Shown: positions 17,722-27,046, counted from the stretch's first letter. The stretch is DNA of 64,000 nt from Mucilaginibacter sp. JRF (GCF_015223065.1 NZ_JADFBY010000001.1:744001-808000), one strand, 5' to 3'. Translations and numbers: made by a program. Notes: a model not told the origin generated them from the letters alone.

Positions 17722-18615
17722 ATGTCAAACATCAGCCTCATTATTGAAGAACGCCCCCGCAATATTGGTAACTTTTTAGTAGGCCGGTTACTGCCTTTTA
17801 GTAGTAAGCGTATGGTTGGGCCATTTATATTTATCGATCATATGGGGCCTGCCAAGTTAAGTGAATATCAAAATTTTGATATCGCTCCGCATCCGCACAT
17901 TGGCCTGTCAACATTAACTTATTTGTTCGAGGGTGCTATGATACATAAGGATGGCATGGGTACCGAGATGGAGATAAAACCCGGCCAGGTAAACTGGATG
18001 ACTGCCGGTAAAGGCGTAGCCCATTCCGAACGTACCCCCGAATATCTCCGCGCATCCGAAAAGCAATTGCACGGCTTGCAGATCTGGGTCGCTCTGCCTA
18101 AACACCTGGAACAAATGGAGCCCGAGTTTTACCATGCGGAAAACACCGACTTGCCTGAATGGGAGCAGGATGGAGTGCATTATAAATTAATTGCCGGTGA
18201 GTTTGCCGGTAAAACATCGCCGGTACCGGTTTATAGTCCGCTTTATTTTTTAGAACTAAAAAGCGATAGTGAGCAAGCTGTAAAAATTAGCGATCAGCTT
18301 TATGGCGAATGTGGCCTGTATATTTTAGAAGGTAGTATTTCAAGTGATGGCACCACCTATCAGCCTAAAGAGTTATTGGTGGCTAAAAATAGCCAGCTAT
18401 GCGAGTTCACAATGGCAGCGGGTACAACCATTTACTTTTTTGGCGGAGAGCCATTCCCCGAAGACCGTTTTATATACTGGAACTTTGTAGCCACCAGCCA
18501 GGAACTGATAGACCAGGCCAAGCAAAAATGGCGCGATCAACAGTTTGCCCCTGTGCCCGGTGAAACAGATTTTATACCCTTACCGCCCGAACCAAGGGGG
18601 ATAAAGTTTAAGTAA
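17722..18615 (+). CDS. Pirin family protein (quercetinase-like bicupin)
   Basis: A 297-residue bicupin. The N-terminal cupin carries the pirin signature: 'GPFIFIDHMGP', HPHIGLSTLTYLFEG with two metal-binding His residues, and 'MTAGKGVAHSER' with the third His and Glu region. The C-terminal half has the pirin_C beta barrel (LFFGGEPFPED-like 'YFFGGEPFPED'). Pirins bind Fe and some oxidise quercetin; the bacterial role is often stress-linked and not settled. The ATG at 17722 is chosen over a TTG 27 bp upstream, which would add a non-conserved leader. Confidence 0.9.
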   Translation: MSNISLIIEERPRNIGNFLVGRLLPFSSKRMVGPFIFIDHMGPAKLSEYQNFDIAPHPHIGLSTLTYLFEGAMIHKDGMGTEMEIKPGQVNWMTAGKGVAHSERTPEYLRASEKQLHGLQIWVALPKHLEQMEPEFYHAENTDLPEWEQDGVHYKLIAGEFAGKTSPVPVYSPLYFLELKSDSEQAVKISDQLYGECGLYILEGSISSDGTTYQPKELLVAKNSQLCEFTMAAGTTIYFFGGEPFPEDRFIYWNFVATSQELIDQAKQKWRDQQFAPVPGETDFIPLPPEPRGIKFK

Positions 18616-18617
18616 GC

Positions 18618-19601
18618 TTACTTAAAATCTAAAAAAACGTTGCTTACCCATTTATTGTCCATAGCTATGCGGCTCCAGTTATTCTGCTGTTCAACAGTAA
18701 ATAACTCCTGCCCCTTAGCGAACGCGCCCGATTTATCAAATGATGTGCCCGGTCCGCTGCGCACGTTCAGGGTATTGGTTGATACGGTGGCCAGCTTAGC
18801 ATCAACCGTATATTTAGCCGCCACCCATTGTTGCTGACTTGTTGATATTCGGTACCAGCCATTCTTTTCCTCATAAACACGTAATACCGCGCCTAACGTA
18901 ACGGCTGCCCTGTCGGTAACCTTGGGGCTGTTGGCATCGGGTTGGGTGCGTATATTCAATGTATCTGCGGTAACCATAGCGTATTTAATGATCTGCCCGG
19001 TTAGTTGTGCCGTAGGCTGAGTGATTATTGATACCAAGGGCAAAAACTTATCCTGGCAATCGCTCACCTTATTGCCGCCAAAAAACGCGGTACCGGGGCA
19101 GCTTTTGTTGTTCTTGCTACCATTGTTGCGCTGGCCGCTGCTCAGGTCAAACCAATGGTGGTATACAACGCTGTTGGTATTTACCGGTAAGCTAAAGCGG
19201 GTACAAAGCTTGGCCGTCATGCGTACTATGGTATCGCGCTGCTCAATGGTCATGTTGTCTTTACCGGTATCAAAATTACCCAAATGCTCAATACAAATAG
19301 CATTGGCATTTTGACCGGTTATGCAGGCCGGTGATTTTTCGAGCGAGCGCCCGGTAAGTATCGTTCCATCCGGAAAGGTGGTGAAATGCTGCCCGATATC
19401 AGCCCAGCCATTATGGTTAATGTGGTAATCTTTCATACCCTTTTGCAGTTCAAAGTGATTGTTCCCTTTAAATTGAGCATACGCGGGGTTGTAGGTGTGA
19501 TGCTGCTGTACAGTAAGTATGGTGCGTGCAACCTTTAGTGAGGTTATCCAGGTTTCAAACTCCTGAATATCCATTTTAGTGAATCCGAGTTTAGTGGTCA
19601 T
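18618..19601 (-). CDS. N-acetylmuramoyl-L-alanine amidase with two SH3-like domains
   Basis: Cleaves the lactyl-amide bond between MurNAc and the stem peptide, or another amide in the wall. With the ATG at 19601 it has 327 residues: an Amidase_2-type Zn domain (residues ~10-190; HH near the start, 'DYHINHNGWADIGQHF', 'ICIEHLGNFD', and SCPGTAFFGGN near the end), then two bacterial SH3 domains (~205-260 'DTLNIRTQPDANSPKV' and ~270-325 'NTLNVRSGPGTSFDK'). The frame stays open upstream to 19811 and would add a hydrophobic segment, but that stretch is largely made by a hairpin plus T-tract, so I take it as leader. Without the extension no signal peptide is visible, which leaves export unclear. Confidence 0.82.
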   Translation of the reverse strand: MTTKLGFTKMDIQEFETWITSLKVARTILTVQQHHTYNPAYAQFKGNNHFELQKGMKDYHINHNGWADIGQHFTTFPDGTILTGRSLEKSPACITGQNANAICIEHLGNFDTGKDNMTIEQRDTIVRMTAKLCTRFSLPVNTNSVVYHHWFDLSSGQRNNGSKNNKSCPGTAFFGGNKVSDCQDKFLPLVSIITQPTAQLTGQIIKYAMVTADTLNIRTQPDANSPKVTDRAAVTLGAVLRVYEEKNGWYRISTSQQQWVAAKYTVDAKLATVSTNTLNVRSGPGTSFDKSGAFAKGQELFTVEQQNNWSRIAMDNKWVSNVFLDFK

Positions 19602-19619
19602 GATGTGTAAGATAATAAG

Positions 19620-19643
19620 TAAAAAAAGCAGGGCGAGCCCTGC
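19620..19643 (-). terminator. Terminator-like hairpin just upstream of the amidase start
   Basis: On the minus strand GCAGGGC-TC-GCCCTGC (19643 to 19628) is followed by seven T residues, ending about 20 bases before the amidase ATG. It lies in the presumed leader, with no minus-strand gene upstream to terminate, so it may be an attenuator; alternatively it is coincidental coding of a hydrophobic N-terminus. Confidence 0.6.
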
Positions 19644-19852
19644 GAGTAATGATATAAAGTTTGGGTTGGTAACGTTTGGGAAAAAGGGGGCAGAATAACC
19701 GGTTGTAAATTGTAATGCTAATATACTCAAAAAATGGCCGTTTGCCAAAGTAAAAACACGCTTATGGCACCGTGTAAACACGGTTATTTCGCTGTTAACA
19801 TGGGTTAACAAAACCTTAATACCCAGAGGTAATTAGCTTAACAATGCGCGCA

Positions 19853-19860
19853 TAGTTTTG
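19853..19860 (+). promoter_or_regulatory. Candidate Bacteroidota -7 element
   Basis: TAGTTTTG fits the TAnnTTTG consensus of the primary sigma factor in Bacteroidota and lies 23 bp before the ATG of the choice-of-anchor gene. No clear -33 TTG is seen. Confidence 0.35.
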
Positions 19861-19883
19861 GTGTTTAACTTTAAGTTCAAACT

Positions 19884-21434
19884 ATGAAATATCCTTTACT
19901 TTTTATCTCATTATTAGCTATCGGCTTTGTAAGCTGTAAAAAAGAAAAATCTGATTCGGGTACTGAGAAGCCGGAGGAGGAGTTCTTTGTGAATGAGGAC
20001 CCGGCTACCTTTACCGAAATCGGTTCAATTGATATTGGCGACGTAGGCGCTGCCGAGATATCAGCGTTCGATCCATCAACCAACCGTTTATTCGTTGTAA
20101 ATAACGATGAAACCAAGGGCGATGTTAATCGCATTGATGTACTTGATTTCAGCGATCCGAAGAATATGAAACTGATCCACTCTATTAGCATGCAGCCTTA
20201 CGGCGGCGCGGTAAACAGTGTGGCGGTTTTTGATGGTAAACTTGCTGCCGCTATTGAATCAACCGATAAGCAGGCCAACGGTAAGGTTGCTGTTTTTAAA
20301 ACCAGCGATTATACCGAGATCAAAAAGGTAGACGTAGGCGCGTTGCCTGATATGGTTACCTTTTCACCTGATGGTAAATTCATACTGACTGCTAACGAGG
20401 GCGAACCTAATACCGATTTTACCAATGATCCGGAAGGTTCAATATCAATTATCGAGGTTGACAATAACTACGCGGTAACTACCCGTAATTTCGCATCATT
20501 TGCAAGCAAAGAAGCAGAGCTTACCGCTAAAGGCTTCCGTATTTTTGGCCCGGGCGTTACTAATGATTTTGCCAAAAACATCGAGCCGGAATACATCACC
20601 ATATCATCTGATTCAAAAACTGCCTGGGTAACATTACAGGAGAACAACGGTATAGCCAAGATCAACCTGACCACAAAAACCATTACCGATATTTTTCCGC
20701 TTGGTTTTAAAGATTATAATACTGATGGTAACGAGATCAACGTAAGTGATAAAGATGGCGGTAGCATGGCCTTAGCTAAATGGAATGTTAAAGGTGTTTA
20801 TATGCCTGATGGTATCGCTTTATATGAGTCGAACGGTACGCCATACCTGTTCACCGCAAACGAAGGTGACGCACGTGAGTACGATGCCTTTGTTGAGGCT
20901 GAGCGTATAGGTAAATTAACGCTTGATCCCGCCGCTTTCCCTAACGCTGCTGACCTGCAAACGGAAGCAAAATTAGGTCGTTTAAACGTAACTAAAACCC
21001 TTGGCGATGCTAATGGCGACGGTAGGTACGAAGCGCTATATTCATTCGGTGCACGTTCTTTCAGCGTATGGAATGGTAATACAGGTGCCCAGGTTTTTGA
21101 TAGCAAGAACGAGCTTGATGTTAAAGCCATTGCAGCCAATGCTTATGATGATGGCCGTAGCGACGATAAATCAGTTGAGCCTGAAGGTATAACCGTTGGT
21201 AAGGTTGGCAACAAAACCGTAGCCTTTGTAGGCATGGAACGTGCTGATGCTGTTGCGGTTTACGATATTACCGATCCAACCAAGCCATCATTCCTGCAAT
21301 TCTTTAAATGTGGTGATGCGCCCGAAGGTGTATTATTCATCCCGGCTAAAAACAGCCCTACCAAAAAGAGCTTGTTAGTAGTGAGCAGCGAGAACGATGG
21401 TGTAGTAAAGGTTTACACCCCGAACACAATTTAA
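19884..21434 (+). CDS. Choice-of-anchor I family lipoprotein, beta-propeller
   Basis: A 516-residue lipoprotein: signal peptide with lipobox (IGFVSC, Cys about residue 18), a short acidic linker, then a seven-bladed-propeller-like body. The features 'DIGDVGAAEISAFDPSTNRLFVVNN', 'VTFSPDGKFILTANEGEPN' and 'EPEGITVGKVGNKTVAFVGMERADAVAVYD' (given here in pieces; key words GEPN, SVEPEGI and VGMERA) mark the choice-of-anchor I family, found in exported proteins near phosphatases. No nucleolytic or phosphatase residues are present. Single gene ending in a bidirectional terminator. Confidence 0.82.
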   Translation: MKYPLLFISLLAIGFVSCKKEKSDSGTEKPEEEFFVNEDPATFTEIGSIDIGDVGAAEISAFDPSTNRLFVVNNDETKGDVNRIDVLDFSDPKNMKLIHSISMQPYGGAVNSVAVFDGKLAAAIESTDKQANGKVAVFKTSDYTEIKKVDVGALPDMVTFSPDGKFILTANEGEPNTDFTNDPEGSISIIEVDNNYAVTTRNFASFASKEAELTAKGFRIFGPGVTNDFAKNIEPEYITISSDSKTAWVTLQENNGIAKINLTTKTITDIFPLGFKDYNTDGNEINVSDKDGGSMALAKWNVKGVYMPDGIALYESNGTPYLFTANEGDAREYDAFVEAERIGKLTLDPAAFPNAADLQTEAKLGRLNVTKTLGDANGDGRYEALYSFGARSFSVWNGNTGAQVFDSKNELDVKAIAANAYDDGRSDDKSVEPEGITVGKVGNKTVAFVGMERADAVAVYDITDPTKPSFLQFFKCGDAPEGVLFIPAKNSPTKKSLLVVSSENDGVVKVYTPNTI

Positions 21435-21460
21435 TATACTTAAACCTTATATATAACTGA

Positions 21461-21489
21461 AAAATGCCCGTGTAATGCGGGCATTTTTT
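21461..21489. terminator. Bidirectional terminator
   Basis: AAAATGCCCG (21461-21470) pairs with CGGGCATTTT (21478-21487), with T and A tracts on the two sides, between convergent genes. Confidence 0.85.
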
Positions 21490-21501
21490 GTATACGGATA
21501 T

Positions 21502-22368
21502 TTAGTTGCGCACAAAGGTTTTCTGATATCCTAACGGACTTTTACCCGTTATTTGCTTAAAGTATTTATGAAAGCTGGCAAAGTTATAAAAGCCGCTTTC
21601 GTAACATATCTCCTTAACGTTGAGTTGATTGTCGATTAGTAGTTTACAGGCGTGGCCAACCCGTATCTCATTAATAAATTGCGAGTAAGTTTTATGGCTG
21701 CGCGATTTAAAGAAACGGCAGAATGAGTTAGGACTCACATTGGCAATGGCGGCTATCTCATCTAACTTGATTTTGTTTTTGAAGTTAGCGATGGTATAAT
21801 TATAAATAGCATTGATGCGATTCTTCTCCGCTTCCTGAAAGTTATAATGAAAGCCCATTGAGGCCAGTGCCTGCCGCTGCGGGTGGCTGCCCAATTCGGT
21901 AAGTACCTGCATCAGCAGCATTATTTTGGCAGGCCCTTCATGGTGTATGATCTTTTCTATCAGCCTGCCTATCTGTTCATCCACATCATCAGTAAGCCTG
22001 ATGCCGCGTTTGGCATTATCAAGCGTTTGTTTTATGGCCTTATTCTCGGGCAGGTTCAAAAATACATCGCCCCAAAAGTTCTCGTTAAAGTGCACCACAA
22101 ATACATCAGCTGCTGATGGGCCTTCGGCAAAATATTCGTCATCAAACTTCCAGTAGTGGGGCAGGTTAGCGCCAACCAGCACCACATCGCCGGTTTTAAA
22201 ATGTTCAATACTGTCGCCTATAAACTGGGTGCCGCTACCGCTTTTAAAATAAACCAGTTCGGCCTCCTGGTGGTAATGCCAGTGGCTGTTTACATCGGGC
22301 TCCGTATCGCGCCGGGCGCTAAAGGAGTGCACAATATTGGTAGATACTTTTAATAGTTGGGGTTTCAT
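21502..22368 (-). CDS. AraC-family transcriptional regulator (catabolic unit)
   Basis: A 288-residue regulator with an N-terminal cupin-like sugar-binding domain (about 10-150; HWHYHQEAELVYF, 'GDVVLVGANLPHYW') and two C-terminal helix-turn-helix motifs (~190-285), ending in the AraC signature 'FYNFASFHKYFKQITGKSPLGYQ'. It is transcribed away from the mutarotase/dehydratase operon at 22572, sharing about 200 bp of intergenic DNA. Local control of that operon in response to L-fucose or a breakdown product is the natural inference. Confidence 0.9.
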   Translation of the reverse strand: MKPQLLKVSTNIVHSFSARRDTEPDVNSHWHYHQEAELVYFKSGSGTQFIGDSIEHFKTGDVVLVGANLPHYWKFDDEYFAEGPSAADVFVVHFNENFWGDVFLNLPENKAIKQTLDNAKRGIRLTDDVDEQIGRLIEKIIHHEGPAKIMLLMQVLTELGSHPQRQALASMGFHYNFQEAEKNRINAIYNYTIANFKNKIKLDEIAAIANVSPNSFCRFFKSRSHKTYSQFINEIRVGHACKLLIDNQLNVKEICYESGFYNFASFHKYFKQITGKSPLGYQKTFVRN

Positions 22369-22571
22369 TACGTTATGATAGATTCATAAAGGTATAAAAT
22401 AAGCGTAAAATACTTGCTAAACAAAAACTAAACCTTGTGCGATACAATATCGCTTAATAATAGGACAAAAAACAATAACTTTTAATTTAGGCCTTTACCT
22501 TTATTTGTAATGTTACTTTTATAAAACCTCCCTTAATAATCGGGGTTATTATTAAACCATCCACAAAACAC

Positions 22572-22904
22572 GTGAAAAAATATTGCCTTACTATTGATCT
22601 GTATGACGATGCCGGCCTGATAGCAGCTTATGACGATTGGCACAAAAAAGTTTGGCCGGAAGTGTTAGACAGTATTACCGGCAGCGGGATCATCAACATG
22701 GAGATATACCGCTTTGCCAGCAGACTGTTCATGATAGTGGAAGCCGATGATAACTTTAGTTTTGAAGCGAAGGCAGAAGCTGACGCAAATAATCCAAAAG
22801 TACAGGAGTGGGAAAACCTGATGTGGGAATTCCAGAAACCCATGCCGCAGGCAAAACCCGGCGAAAAATGGATGCTGATGGATAAGATATTTGAATTGAA
22901 GTAA
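22572..22904 (+). CDS. L-rhamnose/L-fucose mutarotase family protein (cytoplasmic)
   Basis: Interconverts the alpha and beta anomers of a 6-deoxy-L-sugar, giving the dehydrogenase the form it needs. The 110-residue length and motifs fit the RhaM family (dimeric alpha/beta ferredoxin-like fold): YDDWHKKVWPEV with the catalytic His and Trp-Pro, 'INMEIYRFASRLFMIVEA', and the C-terminal 'MPQAKPGEKWMLMDKIFEL'. First gene of the oxidative catabolic run, 10 bp before the dehydratase gene. Context favours L-fucose over L-rhamnose. Confidence 0.88.
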   Translation: MKKYCLTIDLYDDAGLIAAYDDWHKKVWPEVLDSITGSGIINMEIYRFASRLFMIVEADDNFSFEAKAEADANNPKVQEWENLMWEFQKPMPQAKPGEKWMLMDKIFELK

Positions 22905-22914
22905 AAACACCAAA

Positions 22915-24579
22915 ATGCCCGACAGTAATTATATAACCTATATACAAATACATCCTGCCGATAATGTGTTGGTTGCCTTAACCGACCTTGCTGTTGATAC
23001 GCCTGTACAGTTTAACGGTAACATTTTTTTGCTTGCTACCCCGGTTGCTGCCAAACATAAGTTTACCATTAGCGATCTGAATGTGGGCGATGAAATATTT
23101 ATGTACGGAGTGCTGGTTGGCAAAGCTAATCAACCCATACCAAAAGGCACAGCCATTACGGTTGACAATGTGATACATGCCGCGGGCGAATACCAGTTAG
23201 GTGACCGTAAAACCGAATGGCACAAGCCGGATGTATCTGCGTTTGAGGAGCGCACGTTTATGGGCTATCACCGTGCCGATGGCTCGGTAGGTACTGGCAA
23301 TTACTGGCTGGTTATTCCGCTGGTATTTTGCGAGAACCGTAACATCAACGTGCTGAAAGAAGCCCTAACCGAAAAGCTGGGTTTTACCAAGCCGCGAGGG
23401 TATACCAGCGAGGTTGATAAACTGGTTGATATGTATCGCACCGGCCAATCGGTTGAAGAAATATTACAGGCCGACCTGGAGTTGACTCCTGAAAATAAAA
23501 CGGCTAACAAGCTGTTTGCTAATATTGATGGTATAAAATTCATCAATCATGATATGGGTTGCGGCGGCACACGTATTGATTCGGATGCGCTTTGCGGACT
23601 GCTTGCAGGGTATATAACACACCCTAACGTAGCAGGTGCAACGGTGTTAAGCTTAGGCTGCCAGCATGCGCAGGCCAGTATTTTACGTAATGAGATAGCT
23701 AAACGCGATGCTAACTTTAGCAAGCCGTTATATATTTTAGAGCAACAGCAACTGGGTACCGAAAGCACCTTATTGCAGCAAGCCCTAAAACAAACCTTTG
23801 CCGGGTTAATTGAAGCCAACAAAGCTGAAAGACAACCCGCACCACTATCAAAGCTTTGCATAGGCTTGGAGTGTGGCGGTTCTGATGGTTTTTCGGGTAT
23901 ATCGGCTAATCCAACGCTGGGTTATTTGTCGGATATATTGGTGAGCTTGGGCGGGAGCGTTATTCTGGCCGAATTTCCGGAGTTGTGCGGGGTTGAGCAG
24001 GAGCTGAGCGACCGTTGTGTTGATGTACCAACGGCCGAAAAATTCATGCACCTGATGCGTACTTACAACGCCCGCGCCGAGGCTGATGGTTCAGGCTTTT
24101 ATGCCAACCCATCACCGGGTAATATAAAGGATGGATTGATCACCGATGCCATCAAATCAGCAGGTGCGGCTAAAAAGGGTGGCACATCGCCGGTAGCAGC
24201 AGTGCTTGATTATCCAGAGAAGGTAACCAAACCAGGCCTTAACCTGCTATGCACACCGGGCAGTGATGTAGAGAGTACAACCGCCGAGGTAGCCTCGGGA
24301 GCGAATGTTGTGTTATTTACCACCGGTTTAGGTACGCCAACGGGTAACCCGGTAACGCCGGTTATCAAGGTGGCTACTAATACTGCCTTGTACAAACGCA
24401 TGCCCGATATTATTGATATTAACTGTGGTACCATCATTGAAGGGGAAGAAACCATAGCGCAGGCTGCCGAGCGTATGCTTAACTATGTAATAGATGTAGC
24501 CAGCGGAAATATCATGCCAAAAGCTGTAAAATTAGGTCAGGACGATTTTATACCCTGGAAAAGAGGGGTATCATTATAA
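22915..24579 (+). CDS. UxaA-family sugar-acid dehydratase (altronate dehydratase-like)
   Basis: A 554-residue iron-dependent dehydratase of the altronate/galactarate dehydratase family. N-terminal SAF domain (~10-95), then the UxaA catalytic body: 'TFMGYHRADGSVGTGNYWLVIP', 'HDMGCGGTRIDSDALCGLLAG', a Cys in SLGCQHAQ, 'GLECGGSDGFSGISANP' and 'LLCTPGSDVESTTAEVASGA' (read as separate motifs). Family members dehydrate C6 aldonates to 2-keto-3-deoxy acids. In this operon, with lactonase, FAH hydrolase and two SDRs, the likely substrate is L-fuconate or a stereochemically similar acid such as D-arabinonate or L-galactonate. A second, unrelated fuconate dehydratase lies at 35319. Confidence 0.82.
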   Translation: MPDSNYITYIQIHPADNVLVALTDLAVDTPVQFNGNIFLLATPVAAKHKFTISDLNVGDEIFMYGVLVGKANQPIPKGTAITVDNVIHAAGEYQLGDRKTEWHKPDVSAFEERTFMGYHRADGSVGTGNYWLVIPLVFCENRNINVLKEALTEKLGFTKPRGYTSEVDKLVDMYRTGQSVEEILQADLELTPENKTANKLFANIDGIKFINHDMGCGGTRIDSDALCGLLAGYITHPNVAGATVLSLGCQHAQASILRNEIAKRDANFSKPLYILEQQQLGTESTLLQQALKQTFAGLIEANKAERQPAPLSKLCIGLECGGSDGFSGISANPTLGYLSDILVSLGGSVILAEFPELCGVEQELSDRCVDVPTAEKFMHLMRTYNARAEADGSGFYANPSPGNIKDGLITDAIKSAGAAKKGGTSPVAAVLDYPEKVTKPGLNLLCTPGSDVESTTAEVASGANVVLFTTGLGTPTGNPVTPVIKVATNTALYKRMPDIIDINCGTIIEGEETIAQAAERMLNYVIDVASGNIMPKAVKLGQDDFIPWKRGVSL

Positions 24580-24588
24580 ATTATAACC

Positions 24589-25353
24589 ATGTTCAGTTTA
24601 AAAAATAAAATAGCGGTAATTACAGGCGGCGGCAGCGGTATAGGCAAGGCCATATCATTGTTGTTTGCCAAACAAGGTGCCGCCGTACATATCATCGAAC
24701 TTAATGCCGATGCAGCTGCCGGTGTGGTTGCTGAAATAAATGAGGCTGGCGGTTTAGCGCAAGCTCATGCCGGTAACGTAACCGATCAGGCTGCTATCAC
24801 AGCAATTTTCAGCAGCATAGGCAAAATTGATATACTGGTAAATAACGCGGGCATTGCCCATGTAGGTAATCTGGAAAATACCAGCGAGGCTGATTTTGAT
24901 CGTATTTACCAGGTGAACATAAAAGGTGCTTACAATTGCTTGTACGCAGCAGTTCCGCTGATGAAGCAAAACGGTGCTGGCGCAATATTAAACATGGCCT
25001 CAATTGCCGCGCACGTTGGTATTACTGACAGGTTCGCTTACTCTATGAGTAAGGGCGCTATTTTCGCCATGACCTTATCTGTAGCCCGCGATTATCTGGC
25101 TGCTAACATCCGCTGCAATAGCATATCGCCGGCAAGGGTACACACCCCTTTTGTGGATGGTTTTATAGCCAAGAACTACCCTGATAACCAGGCCGAGATA
25201 TTTGAAAAACTATCAAAAAGTCAACCCATCGGCCGTATGGCCAAACCGGATGAGGTGGCATCGCTCGCCTTATATTTATGCTCGGATGAATCGGGCTTTA
25301 TAACCGGCACCGATTACCCTATTGATGGTGGTTTTATAACATTAAATAATTAG
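24589..25353 (+). CDS. SDR oxidoreductase, probable 2-keto-3-deoxy-L-fuconate dehydrogenase
   Basis: A 254-residue classical SDR: TGGGSGIGK nucleotide loop (residues 12-20), NNAGIA, Ser in NMASIAAH, catalytic Tyr-Lys in YSMSKGAIFAM, and a C-terminal 'ITGTDYPIDGGF'. By position between the dehydratase and the FAH hydrolase, the best assignment is NAD-dependent oxidation of 2-keto-3-deoxy-L-fuconate to the 2,4-diketo acid, the step described in the Xanthomonas L-fucose pathway. Sequence alone cannot distinguish it from the other SDRs here. Confidence 0.8.
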   Translation: MFSLKNKIAVITGGGSGIGKAISLLFAKQGAAVHIIELNADAAAGVVAEINEAGGLAQAHAGNVTDQAAITAIFSSIGKIDILVNNAGIAHVGNLENTSEADFDRIYQVNIKGAYNCLYAAVPLMKQNGAGAILNMASIAAHVGITDRFAYSMSKGAIFAMTLSVARDYLAANIRCNSISPARVHTPFVDGFIAKNYPDNQAEIFEKLSKSQPIGRMAKPDEVASLALYLCSDESGFITGTDYPIDGGFITLNN

Positions 25354-25368
25354 ATCTGATCTGCATAT

Positions 25369-26226
25369 ATGAAATTAATAAGATACGGTGCCGCCGGTCA
25401 CGAAAAAACCGGTGTACAAATTGATGGTGTTAATTACAGCACTGCCGGATTTGGGATTGACTATAACGAACAGTTTTTTGAAGCAGGTGGTATTGAATCA
25501 TTAGCTGCTTATTTGAAAGATAATCAGGATAAGCTTGAAAAAATTGACGACAGCGAGCGCCTGGGTAGCCCGATAGCACGCCCATCAAAAATTGTATGTA
25601 TAGGCCTTAACTATGCCGATCACGCGCACGAAACCGATGCGCCGCTACCACCCGAGCCGGTTATCTTCTTTAAAAGTACCACCTCATTGGTTGGTCCGTT
25701 TGATGATGTGGTGATCCCTAAAAACTCTGTAAAAACCGATTGGGAAGTAGAGTTGGCCGTAGTTATAGGCAAAAAGGCATCGTATGTTGAAGAAGCCGAA
25801 GCGGCTGATTACATAGCCGGTTACGTGCTGCATAATGATGTATCTGAACGTGAGTTTCAACTGGAGCGTAACGGTACCTGGGATAAAGGCAAGGGCTGCG
25901 ATACATTCGCGCCAATGGGGCCTTTTTTGGCTACGTCCGATGAACTGGGCGATATCAATAACCTTAAACTATGGCTTAAGGTAAACGGCGAAATCATGCA
26001 AAATGGCAGCACATCGAACCTGATATTCAATATACCGTTCCTTGTATCGTACGTAAGTCAGTTCATGACTTTGCTGCCGGGCGATGTAATTTCAACCGGA
26101 ACGCCAGCGGGTGTAGGCCTTGGCTTTAAACCGCCTGTATACCTTAAACCAGGTGATGTGATGGAGTTGGGCATTGATGGCCTGGGTTCAGCAAGGCAGC
26201 AAGTGGTGGCGTATGAAAAAAATTGA
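25369..26226 (+). CDS. Fumarylacetoacetase-family hydrolase, probable 2,4-diketo-3-deoxy-L-fuconate hydrolase
   Basis: A 285-residue FAH-fold enzyme. The small N-terminal domain is followed by the catalytic domain (~70-283) with 'KIVCIGLNYADHAHET', 'EPVIFFKSTTSLVGP', metal-binding acids in DWEVELAVVIG and NDVSEREFQ, and the 'DVISTGTPAGVG' end motif. Family members split 1,3-diketo acids; here the products would be pyruvate and L-lactate. Its stop overlaps the lactonase start (14 bp), so the two are translationally linked, and LutABC downstream would use the lactate. Confidence 0.85.
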   Translation: MKLIRYGAAGHEKTGVQIDGVNYSTAGFGIDYNEQFFEAGGIESLAAYLKDNQDKLEKIDDSERLGSPIARPSKIVCIGLNYADHAHETDAPLPPEPVIFFKSTTSLVGPFDDVVIPKNSVKTDWEVELAVVIGKKASYVEEAEAADYIAGYVLHNDVSEREFQLERNGTWDKGKGCDTFAPMGPFLATSDELGDINNLKLWLKVNGEIMQNGSTSNLIFNIPFLVSYVSQFMTLLPGDVISTGTPAGVGLGFKPPVYLKPGDVMELGIDGLGSARQQVVAYEKN

Positions 26227-27046
26227 TTCGCACCAGCACTTCTGGCTGTATAACCCGGTAAAGGAGGCCTGGATAACCGACGACATGGCGGTAATTCAGC
26301 GCGATTTTTTACCTGCCGATGTATTGGAACTATTGCAGTATAACAATATTGATGGCTGCATTGCGGTACAGGCTGATCAGAGTGAAGCGGAGAACGAATT
26401 TTTATTGGATCAGGCAAAAACAACTCCTTTTATTAAGGGGATTGTTGGTTGGGTTGATTTACGGGCAGATAATATTGAAGAAAGATTAGCCCATTATCAG
26501 CAATATAAATTGATCAAAGGTTTCAGGCATATTGTACAGCCCGAGCCGGGTGGTTTTATGCTTACCTCGGAGTTTAAACGAGGCATATCAAAACTGGCGG
26601 CATATGGGTTTACTTATGATATTATCATCGGTAATAACCAACTAAAGGAAGCTATTGAATTGGTAACCGAATTTCCGGAGCAAAAGTTTGTGGTTGACCA
26701 TTTGGCTAAACCCAATATTAAGGCCGGAGAAATTGATGAATGGAAAAAGGATATTGAAGCCATTGCGTTGTACAATAATGTATATTGCAAGGTATCAGGT
26801 TTTTGTACCGAGGCCGATTGGTATCATTGGAAACTGGAAGATGTTGTTCCTTATCTGGATGTGGTGTTTACCGCGTTTGGTGCTAACAAGGTGATGTATG
26901 GGTCAGACTGGCCGGTGAGTTTATTAGCCGGTGGTTATAACCGCGTTATACAAAGCCTTAAAACGTATGTGCAGCAACTTACCCCGCATGAACAGGATTT
27001 GTTTTGGGGAGGTAACGCTGCCAATTTTTATAATTTAGATATATAA
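26213..27046 (+). CDS. Amidohydrolase-2 family lactonase (probable L-fucono-lactonase)
   Basis: Hydrolyses the sugar lactone made by the dehydrogenase to the open aldonate. The 277-residue product (ATG at 26213, overlapping the previous gene by 14 bp) has the COG3618 pattern: metal-binding HQH at residues 6-8 (DSHQHFW), 'GIVGWVDLRADNIEE', 'GFRHIVQPEPGGFML', a His in VVDHLAKPNIK and the Asp in YGSDWPVSLLAGGY. The family includes L-fuconolactonase and L-rhamnono-gamma-lactonase; context selects the former. The upstream in-frame ATG at 26174 would overlap more and lacks conservation. Confidence 0.86.
   Translation: MKKIDSHQHFWLYNPVKEAWITDDMAVIQRDFLPADVLELLQYNNIDGCIAVQADQSEAENEFLLDQAKTTPFIKGIVGWVDLRADNIEERLAHYQQYKLIKGFRHIVQPEPGGFMLTSEFKRGISKLAAYGFTYDIIIGNNQLKEAIELVTEFPEQKFVVDHLAKPNIKAGEIDEWKKDIEAIALYNNVYCKVSGFCTEADWYHWKLEDVVPYLDVVFTAFGANKVMYGSDWPVSLLAGGYNRVIQSLKTYVQQLTPHEQDLFWGGNAANFYNLDI

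Noticed and set aside
19602..19811. N-terminal extension of the amidase
   Set aside because: The extension is mostly a hairpin and T-tract and a non-conserved leader; an ATG directly before the catalytic domain is preferred, though a membrane anchor is not excluded.
22501..22571. Copy of the 21-bp-spaced operator before the mutarotase operon
   Set aside because: TTAAACCAT at 22552-22560 resembles one half-site, but no partner lies 21 bp on either side.
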